NCBI GenBank assembly: GCA_027483945.1
Contig: JAIXTM010000009.1
Location: 62,001 to 126,000 of the forward strand
Direction: 5' to 3'
From: Hyphomicrobiales bacterium
GTDB taxonomy: Bacteria > Pseudomonadota > Alphaproteobacteria > Rhizobiales > Beijerinckiaceae
DNA: 64,000 bases
The translations under genes and the position numbers were made by a program. The notes below the pieces were generated by a model. It did not search any database, was not told where the DNA came from, and saw only the letters and a list, made by a program, of their open reading frames with translations. Every line of letters begins with the position of its first letter. Positions within the stretch are counted from its first letter, which is position 1. Positions 47,817 to 55,881 of this stretch are shown in pieces.

Positions 47817-48989
47817 TCAGGAATTCATCTGCGAGGACGGGCCGGTGCCCGACTGGCCGAGGCCCCCCGACGCACCGCTGCCGGACTGGCTGCGGTTCTC
47901 GTCGCCGGCCGAGGCCGCCTGCTGCAGATCCTCGGTGTTTTCCGACATGCGGCGCTTGGCGTTGCGGCCGACATTGCGCGCCGCGCGGCGGACCCGCGAA
48001 GTGACCTCGCCCGCCATTTCGGACAGGCCCTCGCCGTCGAGCTTCTGCTCGTGCATCTCCCCGCGGGCATCCTCCGCAATCCCTTCGGCGACGCGGCGGG
48101 CGCGGGCATAGCCCTCGCGCGCGGCTTCTTCGGCCTGGCGGCGGGCGGACCGGGCGGTTCCGCCCATCATCTCGCGCTCGCGGCGGGTGGCCGGGAAGGC
48201 TGCGCCCAGCGCGGCGCCGATGGCGAGGCCGACAGCGGCCAGAACCAGCGGCTGCTCCTCGGCGACGCGCCGGACCTCGCGGCTGGCATAGCGCCCGGCG
48301 CTGGCGGCGCGATGACGCGCCTCCTCGGCGGCTTCCCAGGCGTAATCGCGGACGTCGCCGGCGGCCTCGGCCGCCCGTTCGCCCATGGCATAGGCGCGCT
48401 CGGTCACGCTCTCGGCATAGCCGGACGCGGCATCGCGCATGTCGTGGTAGCGGCGGGTGGCGGCGTCGCGCATGGCTTCGGCGCGCTCGCCGGCATCGCT
48501 CATCGTCGAGCCCACGCCCTCGCGCATCGCATCCGTCATGCGGCCGGCCCGGTCGCGCATGGATTCGCCCGAACCCATTGACATATCGTCCATATCCTCG
48601 TCGAGCGGGGCGCTGCGGCGGCCGGCGGCGCGATAGGCCGGATGCGCGTAGCGATGCTCGTCGTCGCGGCCGGAGCGGGCCTTGTCGGCGTTCCAGTTGC
48701 GCATGAGGAGCCAGGCGCCGGTGCCGATGAGCAGGGCCGGCAGCGGGTAGGACCGCGCGGCGAAGGCGACGCCCGCCGCCAGGGGGAGCGAGGGGCTGTT
48801 GACGTAGCCGCGGGCGGTTTCCCGGGCATAGGACTTCATCGGGTCCACCATGTGGGTCTTTGCGTAGCTTTTCACGTCATCCACCATGTTGCTGGGCTGC
48901 AGGCGCTCGCGCAGAGCCTCGAGCGTGTTGGCGAGCGATTCCCGGGCCTGGTCGGCCTCGCGCTCGTAGTCCTTCGTGGAACGGTCCAT
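47817..48989 (-). CDS. DUF3618 domain protein with amphipathic helical repeats
   Basis: A 390-residue protein. A DUF3618 segment (TKDYEREADQARESLANTLEALRERLQP) near the N-terminus leads to a weak membrane segment (residues about 75-95), a long region of short amphipathic repeats (AMRDAATRRYHDM-type) and a second hydrophobic segment LAAVGLAIGAALGAAF like the ElaB/YqjD family. The C-terminus is Gly/Ser-rich. Third gene of the nutrient-deprivation-type operon; ATG chosen at 48989. Confidence 0.8.
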   Translation of the reverse strand: MDRSTKDYEREADQARESLANTLEALRERLQPSNMVDDVKSYAKTHMVDPMKSYARETARGYVNSPSLPLAAGVAFAARSYPLPALLIGTGAWLLMRNWNADKARSGRDDEHRYAHPAYRAAGRRSAPLDEDMDDMSMGSGESMRDRAGRMTDAMREGVGSTMSDAGERAEAMRDAATRRYHDMRDAASGYAESVTERAYAMGERAAEAAGDVRDYAWEAAEEARHRAASAGRYASREVRRVAEEQPLVLAAVGLAIGAALGAAFPATRREREMMGGTARSARRQAEEAAREGYARARRVAEGIAEDARGEMHEQKLDGEGLSEMAGEVTSRVRRAARNVGRNAKRRMSENTEDLQQAASAGDENRSQSGSGASGGLGQSGTGPSSQMNS

Positions 48990-48991
48990 GG

Positions 48992-49372
48992 TCACACCTG
49001 TTCGCTGACGACTTGCGCGTCGCGCTTCACGTTGCGGATCGTGCGGGTGGGGGTGAGGTTCTCCGGCTTCAGCCGCTCGGCCCCGATCTTCACCATCACG
49101 TAGGCGGCTAGCGCCGTGAGAAGGGTCACGATCAGCGTCGCCCAGTGCTCGGGCACGCCCGCCAGCACCATGAAGCGCACGATGGTGAAGAGGAACATGA
49201 TGTAGGCCCCGATAGCCACCACCATGGCTCCCGCCATCAGGCCGACGCCGGCCGCGGCTTTGCTCGCCCGCTCGGCAAGCTCGGCCTTGGCGAGGCCGAT
49301 CTCCGCCTGGACCAGGGTGGAGACCTGGCCCAGCGCGTCGGTGAGAAGCGAGGTGATCGGCCGCTCAGACAT
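48992..49372 (-). CDS. Phage holin-superfamily (Phage_holin_3_6) membrane protein
   Basis: A 126-residue protein with two membrane helices (residues about 45-68 and 80-100) and an N-terminal amphipathic helix (SLLTDALGQVSTLVQAEIGLAKAELAERA) typical of the Phage_holin_3_6/DUF1469 family. In Hyphomicrobiales these are chromosomal stress-operon proteins, not lysis proteins. It overlaps the upstream gene by eight bases. Confidence 0.85.
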   Translation of the reverse strand: MSERPITSLLTDALGQVSTLVQAEIGLAKAELAERASKAAAGVGLMAGAMVVAIGAYIMFLFTIVRFMVLAGVPEHWATLIVTLLTALAAYVMVKIGAERLKPENLTPTRTIRNVKRDAQVVSEQV

Positions 49373-50525
49373 GCCGCTTCGCATGAGCGCCCCCCTGGCC
49401 GGAAGCCTGGCTGCGGCCGCTGGCGCGGGCGGGGCCGGGGGCGGAGCGGCGGCCATGGACCGAGTCGCTCCCGCCCATCGCCTCGTCCATCATGTCCTCG
49501 AGGTCGTCATCCATGTCGTCGTGGCCCATGTCGTCATGGCCCATGCCGCCCATCTCCCCGCCGAAGTGGTCGACGCGGGAGCGGGAGCGGGACGGCTCCT
49601 CGGCGCTGCGGGCGAACCGGGCAAGGGCCAGGCCCGCCACGAGCGCGCCGGCGAAGACGGCGACCGGCTGGCGCCGGGCGAAATCGCCCGCATAGTCCAT
49701 CATCTCGCTGAGCGAGGTGTGCTCCAGCGTGCGGGAGACCCGCTCGATGCCGGACGCCGCCTCGCGGACATAGCGCGCGGCCTCGGGGGAATGCTCCTCC
49801 ATCTCGTCCGCCGCATGGTCGATGGCGCTGGAAATGCCGCGCACCGTCTCCGCATGGTGGCGCTTGCGGTCCTCGATGGCGCCCTCGGCGAGGCGCACCA
49901 TGGAGGAGGCGAAGGTGCCGGCCCGGTCGCGGGCATCGCCGGCATAGTCGCGCACCCGGCTCGCCGTGTCGGCATAGGCCGCCTTGGCGGCCCGCCGCAG
50001 CGTGTCGGCCGACATGTCGCTACGGCCGGACGCCCCGCCGGAGCGGGCGCCGGCGCGGCCGGAGGTGCTGCCGGAACTGCCGCCATTGCCGCCCGAGGCC
50101 GAGCGCGAAGCGCCCGTCCCGAGGGAGCGGGTGGTCCCGCCGGCAACGCGAACGCCGGGAGTTTTCACGCCGGAGCCCTTGAGGCCGGAGCTTTCCGCGC
50201 CGGACCTGGCGGAGCCGGACGCCGCGGACCGGGCGCCGGTCCCGGACGCACCGCGGGACGCGGCGCCGGCACCCGCCGGCCGCGCCCCCGCGATCGGCTT
50301 CACGCCGCCCGGATTGATCCCGGCGGCGCCGCTGCCGGTGCCTTTCGCCGAGCCCGCGCCCGAGGCGCCGGTCAGGGTCGGATTGGAGGAGGTCCGGGAC
50401 GCGCCGGAGCCCGCGCCGGAAGCGCCCGGGCTGGCCGTGCCGCCCGCGCCCTGGCCGGGCCTGTTCTGGCCGGGCCCGGTCTGGTTCCCCGGCTTGGTCT
50501 GGTTCGTGTCGTTGTCGCTGGGCAT
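49365..50525 (-). CDS. Nutrient deprivation-induced-type protein, low complexity
   Basis: A 386-residue protein, first of a three-gene operon. Residues about 1-165 are Gly/Ser/Ala/Thr-rich and probably disordered; residues about 170-290 are helical with ElaB/YqjD-like features; RQPVAVFAGALVAGLALARFA is the single membrane helix. The tail is rich in Met, Asp and His (GHDDMGHDDMDDDLED). The neighbour pattern (holin_3_6 plus DUF3618) matches the rhizobial nutrient-deprivation-induced locus; the name is inference. ATG at 50525. Confidence 0.65.
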   Translation of the reverse strand: MPSDNDTNQTKPGNQTGPGQNRPGQGAGGTASPGASGAGSGASRTSSNPTLTGASGAGSAKGTGSGAAGINPGGVKPIAGARPAGAGAASRGASGTGARSAASGSARSGAESSGLKGSGVKTPGVRVAGGTTRSLGTGASRSASGGNGGSSGSTSGRAGARSGGASGRSDMSADTLRRAAKAAYADTASRVRDYAGDARDRAGTFASSMVRLAEGAIEDRKRHHAETVRGISSAIDHAADEMEEHSPEAARYVREAASGIERVSRTLEHTSLSEMMDYAGDFARRQPVAVFAGALVAGLALARFARSAEEPSRSRSRVDHFGGEMGGMGHDDMGHDDMDDDLEDMMDEAMGGSDSVHGRRSAPGPARASGRSQASGQGGAHAKRHV

Positions 50526-50748
50526 GGCTGTTGATCCCCACAGGAATGCGTCTGGGGACCAACGTGGACGCTCGGGCTTCGTTCCGAGGGGAGAAGCCTT
50601 GCTGACTGCCTTTCGACCATAATCAGTTAAGCGATACGCGCGAGTAGACACTGCGCGGCACGCGCGCGTAATCTTTGCGTGCCTATCCTACCGGGTTGCG
50701 TTGTTTGTATGGAAGCGTACTTCCGTTAATTTAAGTCAGATCGCAAGA

Positions 50749-51498
50749 TTACCCGAGTCTTGCAAAGCGTTCAAATTGCTTGTTGTCGGCTTGAAGCTCG
50801 ATTATGCTGGATACATCTCCAAGCATATTCGCTTTCTTACTCATCTTATCGAGGGATGTTACAACAGAAATAAGTGTTGGAGCATTATCGATCTTTACAA
50901 TATCAGAAAACATGAGGAATTTACTTGCAATAGCGTTACCGTGTTCGCCGACGAATTCAAAGATGGCGCGACGGTCACCGATGGAGACGAGGTTATGCGC
51001 ATCCCACACCGCGTCACGCCCCGCTATTTCGAAGCGTTTCGCAACGTTCTGACGACCGAAAATATCACTTACCCGATCGTATACTGCGGTATTTGCTTGG
51101 CGTTCTTTTGACTCTGCCGCCCGGAGCAAAGCACGACCAACAGCCATGGCTGAAGCATTTGAAACAGCTACAATTGCCCCTTCGATCCGGTCTAGCGGAG
51201 CGGATGCCGCAAATACGCTAGCGCCATCATAACCCACTCCAAACCAGTGAGCTGCGTCTCTTGCAGCATGATCAAAAAAGTCAGATGCGCCAGCCATTTC
51301 AGCTTCGCGCATACCAACGGCGCAATCGGAAACGAAGCACTTGTCTCCGGAGATCGAGACGTGCACGGCCGCTCTTGCGCCGCTTGGGTATGACACGGGT
51401 ACGTTCACTACGGCGGCTTCACCAACCGCTCGCGTTGAAATGAGCCGCGCAACGGCAGCTACTATCGCATCGTGGAGCGCGCGAGTGTCGGTAAACAT
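50749..51498 (-). CDS. Unrecognised protein, DUF1828-like N-terminal region
   Basis: A 249-residue protein in an AT-richer stretch unlike its neighbours. The N-terminal half (HVSISGDKCFVSDCAVGMREAEM, then AHWFGVGYDG) matches the layout of DUF1828: a short beta motif, a conserved SD pair, then a hydrophobic helix. The C-terminal half (FEFVGEHGNAIASKFLMFSDI) looks like a second domain, perhaps the DUF1829 type that follows DUF1828 in other proteins. Three bases separate it from the upstream gene, so the two form a pair. Assignment is tentative; a phage or defence link is only suggested by the context. Confidence 0.5.
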   Translation of the reverse strand: MFTDTRALHDAIVAAVARLISTRAVGEAAVVNVPVSYPSGARAAVHVSISGDKCFVSDCAVGMREAEMAGASDFFDHAARDAAHWFGVGYDGASVFAASAPLDRIEGAIVAVSNASAMAVGRALLRAAESKERQANTAVYDRVSDIFGRQNVAKRFEIAGRDAVWDAHNLVSIGDRRAIFEFVGEHGNAIASKFLMFSDIVKIDNAPTLISVVTSLDKMSKKANMLGDVSSIIELQADNKQFERFARLG

Positions 51499-51501
51499 AG
51501 G

Positions 51502-52047
51502 CTAAATGAGGCTCCACTGTGCGTTCGACGGCGGAACGTCCTTCGGGTTCAGAATGCGAATTCTATCACAAACATAACTCAAGGCATCCTCATATGTTGG
51601 AGGGTCCGGTTGCACCCTACGCGCGGCGTGGACGCCGGGCATGATGACGCGCTGCTCCACCGTCGCTATGTTATCGGTGCAGATATGCTCGTGCGTCTCG
51701 CCTTGCGAAAAGGACAAACCACGCAACTCCTCCGGCGTAGGCGGCCCCAAGGCGTTGCCGTGCCCCGAGATTGGTCGCCATTCGAGTCGATACAAGGTAA
51801 CGCAGGTGCGTTGATTTGGTTGATCGCACTCGAGTTGGAATGTCGCAGAATTGGGAAATTTAGGAAATACCGATATTCTGAATTTTAAGCCTCTAGGCAT
51901 CGAATGTGCGATGCGCACGCGGCATTCAAAAAGAGTTATTGGGTATCGTCCGTCTCGATTCTCTTTTGGTTGCCATGTGCCGCCAGCGACTAACGTTTTG
52001 TCAGCCCCCAAATATGCCATAGCCTCATCTAAACTTACGTGCTGCAA
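51502..52047 (-). CDS. Unrecognised protein, partner of the DUF1828-like protein
   Basis: A 181-residue protein in the AT-richer stretch; it may belong to the DUF6978 group by its LYRLEWRPISGHGNALGP segment followed by EHICTDN, but I would not rely on it. The start is a TTG at 52047 or an ATG at 52020 (the latter with GAGG close upstream). Cys residues occur at ECRVRI, QLECDQP, TCVTLY and HICTD. It is transcribed leftward ahead of the DUF1828-like gene. No signal peptide or membrane segment; function unknown. Confidence 0.45.
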   Translation of the reverse strand: MQHVSLDEAMAYLGADKTLVAGGTWQPKENRDGRYPITLFECRVRIAHSMPRGLKFRISVFPKFPNSATFQLECDQPNQRTCVTLYRLEWRPISGHGNALGPPTPEELRGLSFSQGETHEHICTDNIATVEQRVIMPGVHAARRVQPDPPTYEDALSYVCDRIRILNPKDVPPSNAQWSLI

Positions 52048-52260
52048 TTGCTAATTCCGGCATTGCGTTGCATGGAAACTGTATTGACCCATCAAGGAAG
52101 AATGCGTCGGATGACTAGACGACGAGTGCCGCACAAACGCGACATTTATTGACTGAAGAGGGATGATATCAGTTTTCAAGCTACCTAAGCAGTGCTTCTC
52201 GCTTTCACATTGTGGACGGCGAGATAGCATCGCCTCTGTCCAGCACAAACGACCGACCAT

Positions 52261-52276
52261 AAGGAAAAAATTCCTT
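52261..52276. promoter_or_regulatory. Inverted repeat overlapping the GTA promoter -35
   Basis: AAGGAA-AAAA-TTCCTT is a perfect 6-base inverted repeat whose right arm runs into the first bases of the TTGACA element. A protein bound here could block or recruit RNA polymerase. Confidence 0.45.
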
Positions 52277-52303
52277 GACACCCGAACGCTGCTCGGGTAC
52301 AAG
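52275..52303 (+). promoter_or_regulatory. Probable promoter of the GTA cluster
   Basis: A perfect TTGACA (52275-52280) and TACAAG (52298-52303) are separated by exactly 17 bases. The spacer itself is an inverted repeat CCCGA-N7-TCGGG (52281-52297). Transcription would start about 85 bases before the terminase gene. Confidence 0.6.
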
Positions 52304-52393
52304 TCAGGCATACTCCGGAATTGCGGGTGCGGCGCTCTGTGATGCCGCCCCTTCCTTGACGCCGCCCGCCCCTGACGCAGCGGATTTCCCGAC

Positions 52394-53059
52394 ATGCCCC
52401 GAAACCTCACGGACGAACGCGCCGCCGCCCTGGCGCGCGCGCAGCTTCTGGCCGAGACCACGGACCTGACCTGGAGCGCGCTCAGCCGCATTGTCGGCGT
52501 GCCGCGCTCGACGATCTACCGGATCGCGAAGGCGGAGGGCTGGGCCAAGGTGCCGAGCCGCTTCGACCTCGCGCTTGCGGAGGCGGCGGCGAGGCTGGCG
52601 GAGGCCAAGGCCGCCACCCTTGTCGCGGTGGCGTCCGGGGCCGCGCCGGCCGATCCGGCCGCGCTTCATGAGCCATCGCCCTTTGAGCGATCGCCCCACG
52701 GAACGCCGCATCCCTCGTTCCGCACGCCGCGCGACCATGCGGCCCTGGTGAAGCGCCTGTGGCGCGCCGCCACCCGCCAGGTCGGCGAGATCGAGCGGGA
52801 CCTTGCCGGCCGCGACATCGCGCTCGCCGACCGGGAGCGGGTCAGCCGCACGCTGGCGAGCGTGGTGAAGACGGTGCAGGAGCTGAGGAAGATCGATGAC
52901 GAACAGCGCGCCGCAAGCCTCGCCGCTCCTTCCAGCTCCGCCGCTCCCGCCGAGCCCGCCAGCCCCGCCGAGCCCGCTCCCGGAAGCCCCGGCGACCGGG
53001 ATCTCCGACGCCGCCTTGCGGAGCGGATTGCTGCGTTTGGCGGAAGAGGGCGATCCTGA
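52394..53059 (+). CDS. GTA small terminase subunit-like protein (gp1)
   Basis: A 221-residue protein. An N-terminal helix-turn-helix (SALSRIVGVPRSTIYRIAKAEGW) is followed by a helical core (LVKRLWRAATRQVGEIERDL, then SRTLASVVKTVQELRKIDDE), as in the gp1/TerS proteins of alphaproteobacterial gene transfer agents that select DNA for packaging. The C-terminal 50 residues are Ala/Pro-rich and overlap the large terminase gene by 164 bases if the upstream start is used. First gene of the GTA cluster. Confidence 0.85.
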   Translation: MPRNLTDERAAALARAQLLAETTDLTWSALSRIVGVPRSTIYRIAKAEGWAKVPSRFDLALAEAAARLAEAKAATLVAVASGAAPADPAALHEPSPFERSPHGTPHPSFRTPRDHAALVKRLWRAATRQVGEIERDLAGRDIALADRERVSRTLASVVKTVQELRKIDDEQRAASLAAPSSSAAPAEPASPAEPAPGSPGDRDLRRRLAERIAAFGGRGRS

Positions 53060-54323
53060 GGGCTTCCTCGACGGGATGCCGGCGGACCTGCAGCATTTCG
53101 CCGAGCGGACCTGGGGCCTCTGGCGCCACGATTACCAGGCGCCGCCGCCGGGCGACTGGACGATCTGGCTGATCCTGGGCGGCCGCGGCGCGGGCAAGAC
53201 GCGCGCCGGGGCCGAATGGGTGAGGGCGCTCGCCACCGGCTGCGATCCCCTCGTGCCGAAGGCCGGGCGCATCGCCCTTGTCGGGGAGACGATGGCGGAT
53301 GTGCGCGAGGTGATGATCGAGGGGCCTTCGGGCCTGCTCGCCGTCCACCGCGCCGTCCGCCCGGTCTGGCTGCCCTCGCGGCGGCGGCTCGAATGGCCGA
53401 ACGGGGCCGTGGCGCTCGCCTTCTCGGCGGAGGACCCGGAGGCCCTGCGCGGCCCGCAATTCGACGCCGCCTGGGCCGACGAGATCGGCAAGTGGCGCCA
53501 CGCGGAAGCCGCCTGGGACCAGCTGCAATTCGCCCTGCGGCTGGGGGAGCGGCCGCGGGAGCTGGTGACGACGACGCCGCGCGCAATGCCGCTGCTGAAG
53601 CGGCTCCTCGCCGACCCGAACGTGGCGGTGACGCGGGCCCGCACGGCGCAGAACGCCTTCCACCTGGCGCCGGCCTTCCTCCACGCCGTGGTCGGCCGCT
53701 ATGCCGGCACGCGCCTCGGCCGGCAGGAGCTGGACGGGGAGATGGTGGAGGAGCGCGCCGACGCGCTCTGGACGCGCGCCCTCATCGAGGCCGGGCGCCG
53801 GGAGGCGGCGCCCTCCCTCGCCCGGATCGTCGTGGCGGTGGACCCGCCGGTGACGTCGGGGCGCCGGGCCGATGCCTGCGGCATCGTCGCGGCGGGGATC
53901 GACGGGGACGGCCATGTGCACGTGCTCGCCGACGCCACGGTCTCGGGCTTGAGGCCCGCGGGGTGGGCTGAGGCCGCCATCGCGCTCTACCGGCGGCTGG
54001 AGGCGGACGCCCTCGTCGTCGAGGTGAACCAGGGCGGCGAGATGGCGGGCGCCGTCATCGCCGAGACCGACCCGTCCGTGCCGGTGACGCCGGTGCGGGC
54101 GAGCCGGGGCAAGTATCTGCGGGCCGAGCCCGTCGCCGCGCTCTACGAGCAGGGCCGGGTCAGCCATTGCGGGGCCTTCCCCGCGCTCGAGGACGAGATG
54201 TGCGATTTCAGCCCGGGCGGGCTTTCCAGCGGCCGCTCGCCGGACCGGCTCGACGCGCTGGTCTGGGCGGTGGCGCATCTGGCGCTCGCCCCGAAGGCCC
54301 GGCCGCGCGTCCGGGCGCTCTGA
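52896..54323 (+). CDS. GTA large terminase (gp2)
   Basis: A 475-residue packaging motor. Walker A is GGRGAGKTRAGAEW, Walker B is in FDAAWADEIGKW, and the RNase H-like nuclease starts at VVAVDPPVTSGRRADACGIV, with the later acid near the C-terminus (SPDRLDALVWA). It packages about one gene-length of host DNA into GTA heads. The proline-rich N-terminus (52896-53075) overlaps the small terminase; an internal ATG at 53076 would still keep the ATPase but loses upstream adenine-binding residues. Confidence 0.93.
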   Translation: MTNSAPQASPLLPAPPLPPSPPAPPSPLPEAPATGISDAALRSGLLRLAEEGDPEGFLDGMPADLQHFAERTWGLWRHDYQAPPPGDWTIWLILGGRGAGKTRAGAEWVRALATGCDPLVPKAGRIALVGETMADVREVMIEGPSGLLAVHRAVRPVWLPSRRRLEWPNGAVALAFSAEDPEALRGPQFDAAWADEIGKWRHAEAAWDQLQFALRLGERPRELVTTTPRAMPLLKRLLADPNVAVTRARTAQNAFHLAPAFLHAVVGRYAGTRLGRQELDGEMVEERADALWTRALIEAGRREAAPSLARIVVAVDPPVTSGRRADACGIVAAGIDGDGHVHVLADATVSGLRPAGWAEAAIALYRRLEADALVVEVNQGGEMAGAVIAETDPSVPVTPVRASRGKYLRAEPVAALYEQGRVSHCGAFPALEDEMCDFSPGGLSSGRSPDRLDALVWAVAHLALAPKARPRVRAL

Positions 54324-54347
54324 CCGCTCCACCACGAGGACATCATC

Positions 54348-55529
54348 ATGCTGCACCTTCTCGCCCGCCTGGCGGGCCGATCCCGCGCGCCTGCCATCGA
54401 GGTGAAGCGCTCCCGCACCGGGCCGGCGCTGGCGCTCTATTCCGGCGGAAGGCCGGTCTGGTCGCCGCGCGATTACGGCTCGATGGCGCGGGAGGCGTGC
54501 CAGCGCAACGCCATCGCCTATCGCTGCGTGCGGCTGGTGGCGGAGGCGGCGGCGACGCTGCCCCTGACACTCCTCGAAGGCGAAGCGGAGCTGACCGAGC
54601 ATCCGCTGCTGGCGCTGCTCGCCCGGCCGAACCCGCGCAGCGGGGGCCAGGCCTTCCTGGAGACGCTCTACGGCCATCTCATGGTGGCGGGGAACGCCTA
54701 TATGGAGGCCGCCGCCATCGACGGCGTGCCGCGCGAGCTCCACGCGCTGCGGCCCGACCGGATGCGTGTCGTGCCCGGCGCCGATGGCTGGGCGCAGGCC
54801 TACGAGTACCAGGTCGGCGCGCAGGTCGTGCGCTTCCCGCAAGCGGAGGCGCTGCCGCCGATCCTGCACCTGACATTGTTCAACCCGCTGGACGACCATT
54901 ACGGCCAGGCCCCGCTGGAGGCGGCGCATCTGGCGCTCGACATCCACAACGCGGCCTCGGCCTGGAACAAGGCGCTGCTGGACAACGCCGCCCGGCCCTC
55001 CGGCGCGCTGGTCTACGGGGCGGGGGAGGCGGCCTCCCTCACCGACAGCCAGTTCGACCGGCTGAAGGAGGAGCTGGAGGCGAGCTTCCAGGGCGCCGCC
55101 AATGCCGGCCGGCCGCTGCTGCTGGATGGCGGGCTCGACTGGAAGCCCCTGTCGCTGACGCCGAAGGACATGGATTTCATCGAGGCCAAGGCCGCTGCCG
55201 CGCGGGAGATCGCCCTCGCCTTCGGCGTGCCGCCGCTGCTGCTCGGGCTCTCCGGCGACAACACCCACGCCAATTACGCCGAGGCCAACCGGGCCTTCTA
55301 CCGCCAGACGATCATCCCGCTCGTGCGCCGCACGATGGGCGAGGTCGCCGCCTGGCTCTCGCCCGCCTACGGGGCGGCGCTCCGGCTGGAGCCGGACCTC
55401 GACGCCGTCGAGGCGCTGGCCGGCGAGCGGGAATCGCTGTGGCGCCGCGTCATCGCCGCGCCCTTCCTCACCGATGCGGAAAAGCGGGTCGCCGTCGGCT
55501 ACGGCGCCGACCCCAAGGAGGACACGTGA
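54348..55529 (+). CDS. GTA portal protein (gp3)
   Basis: A 393-residue HK97-type portal, the dodecameric channel at the head vertex. CQRNAIAYRCVRLVAEAAATL near residue 60, NPRSGGQAFLETLYGHLMVAGNAY and the late FGVPPLLLGLSGDNTHANYAEANRAFY are family blocks. Its stop overlaps the next micro-ORF (GTGA). Confidence 0.93.
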   Translation: MLHLLARLAGRSRAPAIEVKRSRTGPALALYSGGRPVWSPRDYGSMAREACQRNAIAYRCVRLVAEAAATLPLTLLEGEAELTEHPLLALLARPNPRSGGQAFLETLYGHLMVAGNAYMEAAAIDGVPRELHALRPDRMRVVPGADGWAQAYEYQVGAQVVRFPQAEALPPILHLTLFNPLDDHYGQAPLEAAHLALDIHNAASAWNKALLDNAARPSGALVYGAGEAASLTDSQFDRLKEELEASFQGAANAGRPLLLDGGLDWKPLSLTPKDMDFIEAKAAAAREIALAFGVPPLLLGLSGDNTHANYAEANRAFYRQTIIPLVRRTMGEVAAWLSPAYGAALRLEPDLDAVEALAGERESLWRRVIAAPFLTDAEKRVAVGYGADPKEDT

Positions 55530-55717
55530 AGGACATCCTGGACGTCTTCATCGCCCGCGGGGACCTGGCGCATCTCGCTTTGTTCCTGTGGGCCACGGCC
55601 GCCTCCGGGGCGGCCTTCACCGGGCTGCGCGAGCTCGTGGCGGCGAACCGCCGCTTCGACGAGTTCGTCCGCGAGCTCAGCCAGTTCAACCGCCGCTACT
55701 CGGGAGACGACGCATGA
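55526..55717 (+). CDS. GTA small membrane protein (gp3.5-like)
   Basis: A 63-residue protein starting at GTG, coupled to the portal stop. A single hydrophobic helix (LALFLWATAASGAAFTG) is followed by a charged tail. Small proteins are found at this position in GTA clusters (ORF g3.5), but the role is unknown. Its stop overlaps the next ATG (ATGA). Confidence 0.75.
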   Translation: MKDILDVFIARGDLAHLALFLWATAASGAAFTGLRELVAANRRFDEFVRELSQFNRRYSGDDA

Positions 55718-55881
55718 TCAAGCGCGCCACCGGCCGGATCGCCCGGCCCGATCCGCGAAGCCGGCCCGGCCCGCCGCCAGCCGACGTGTTCCGCGCCTTC
55801 GTGCGCAACCTGGAGCGGCTGGACGGCGTCCAGCGCCGCCCCTCCGATGCCGGGCCTTCCGGCGGGGAGGGTGGGCGATGA
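55714..55881 (+). CDS. GTA-associated micro-ORF
   Basis: A 55-residue basic, proline-rich protein (PADVFRAFVRNLERLDGVQRR is the helical core). It has ATGA overlaps at both ends, with the preceding micro-ORF and the protease gene, which supports real translation. No family recognised. Confidence 0.6.
   Translation: MIKRATGRIARPDPRSRPGPPPADVFRAFVRNLERLDGVQRRPSDAGPSGGEGGR

Larger units (their letters stand above)
52048..52393. other. Non-coding region upstream of the GTA cluster
   Basis: About 346 bases without a supported gene, AT-rich on the left and GC-rich near the first GTA gene. It holds an inverted repeat GGCGA-N7-TCGCC at 52218-52234, the GTA promoter and its dyads (52261-52303), and a leader of about 85 bases before the first ATG. 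Confidence 0.6.

Noticed and set aside
48992-49372. Holin-superfamily gene taken as a GTA or prophage lysis gene
   Set aside because: It sits in a chromosomal stress-type operon on the other strand, about 3 kb before the first GTA gene, with no endolysin or spanin nearby.
50526-50748. Possible integration site or tRNA remnant at the edge of the AT-rich island
   Set aside because: No tRNA-like fold, integrase or matching direct repeat at the other edge could be seen.
52842-55268. 808-codon open frame on the minus strand
   Set aside because: Antisense to terminase and portal genes; typical high-GC shadow.
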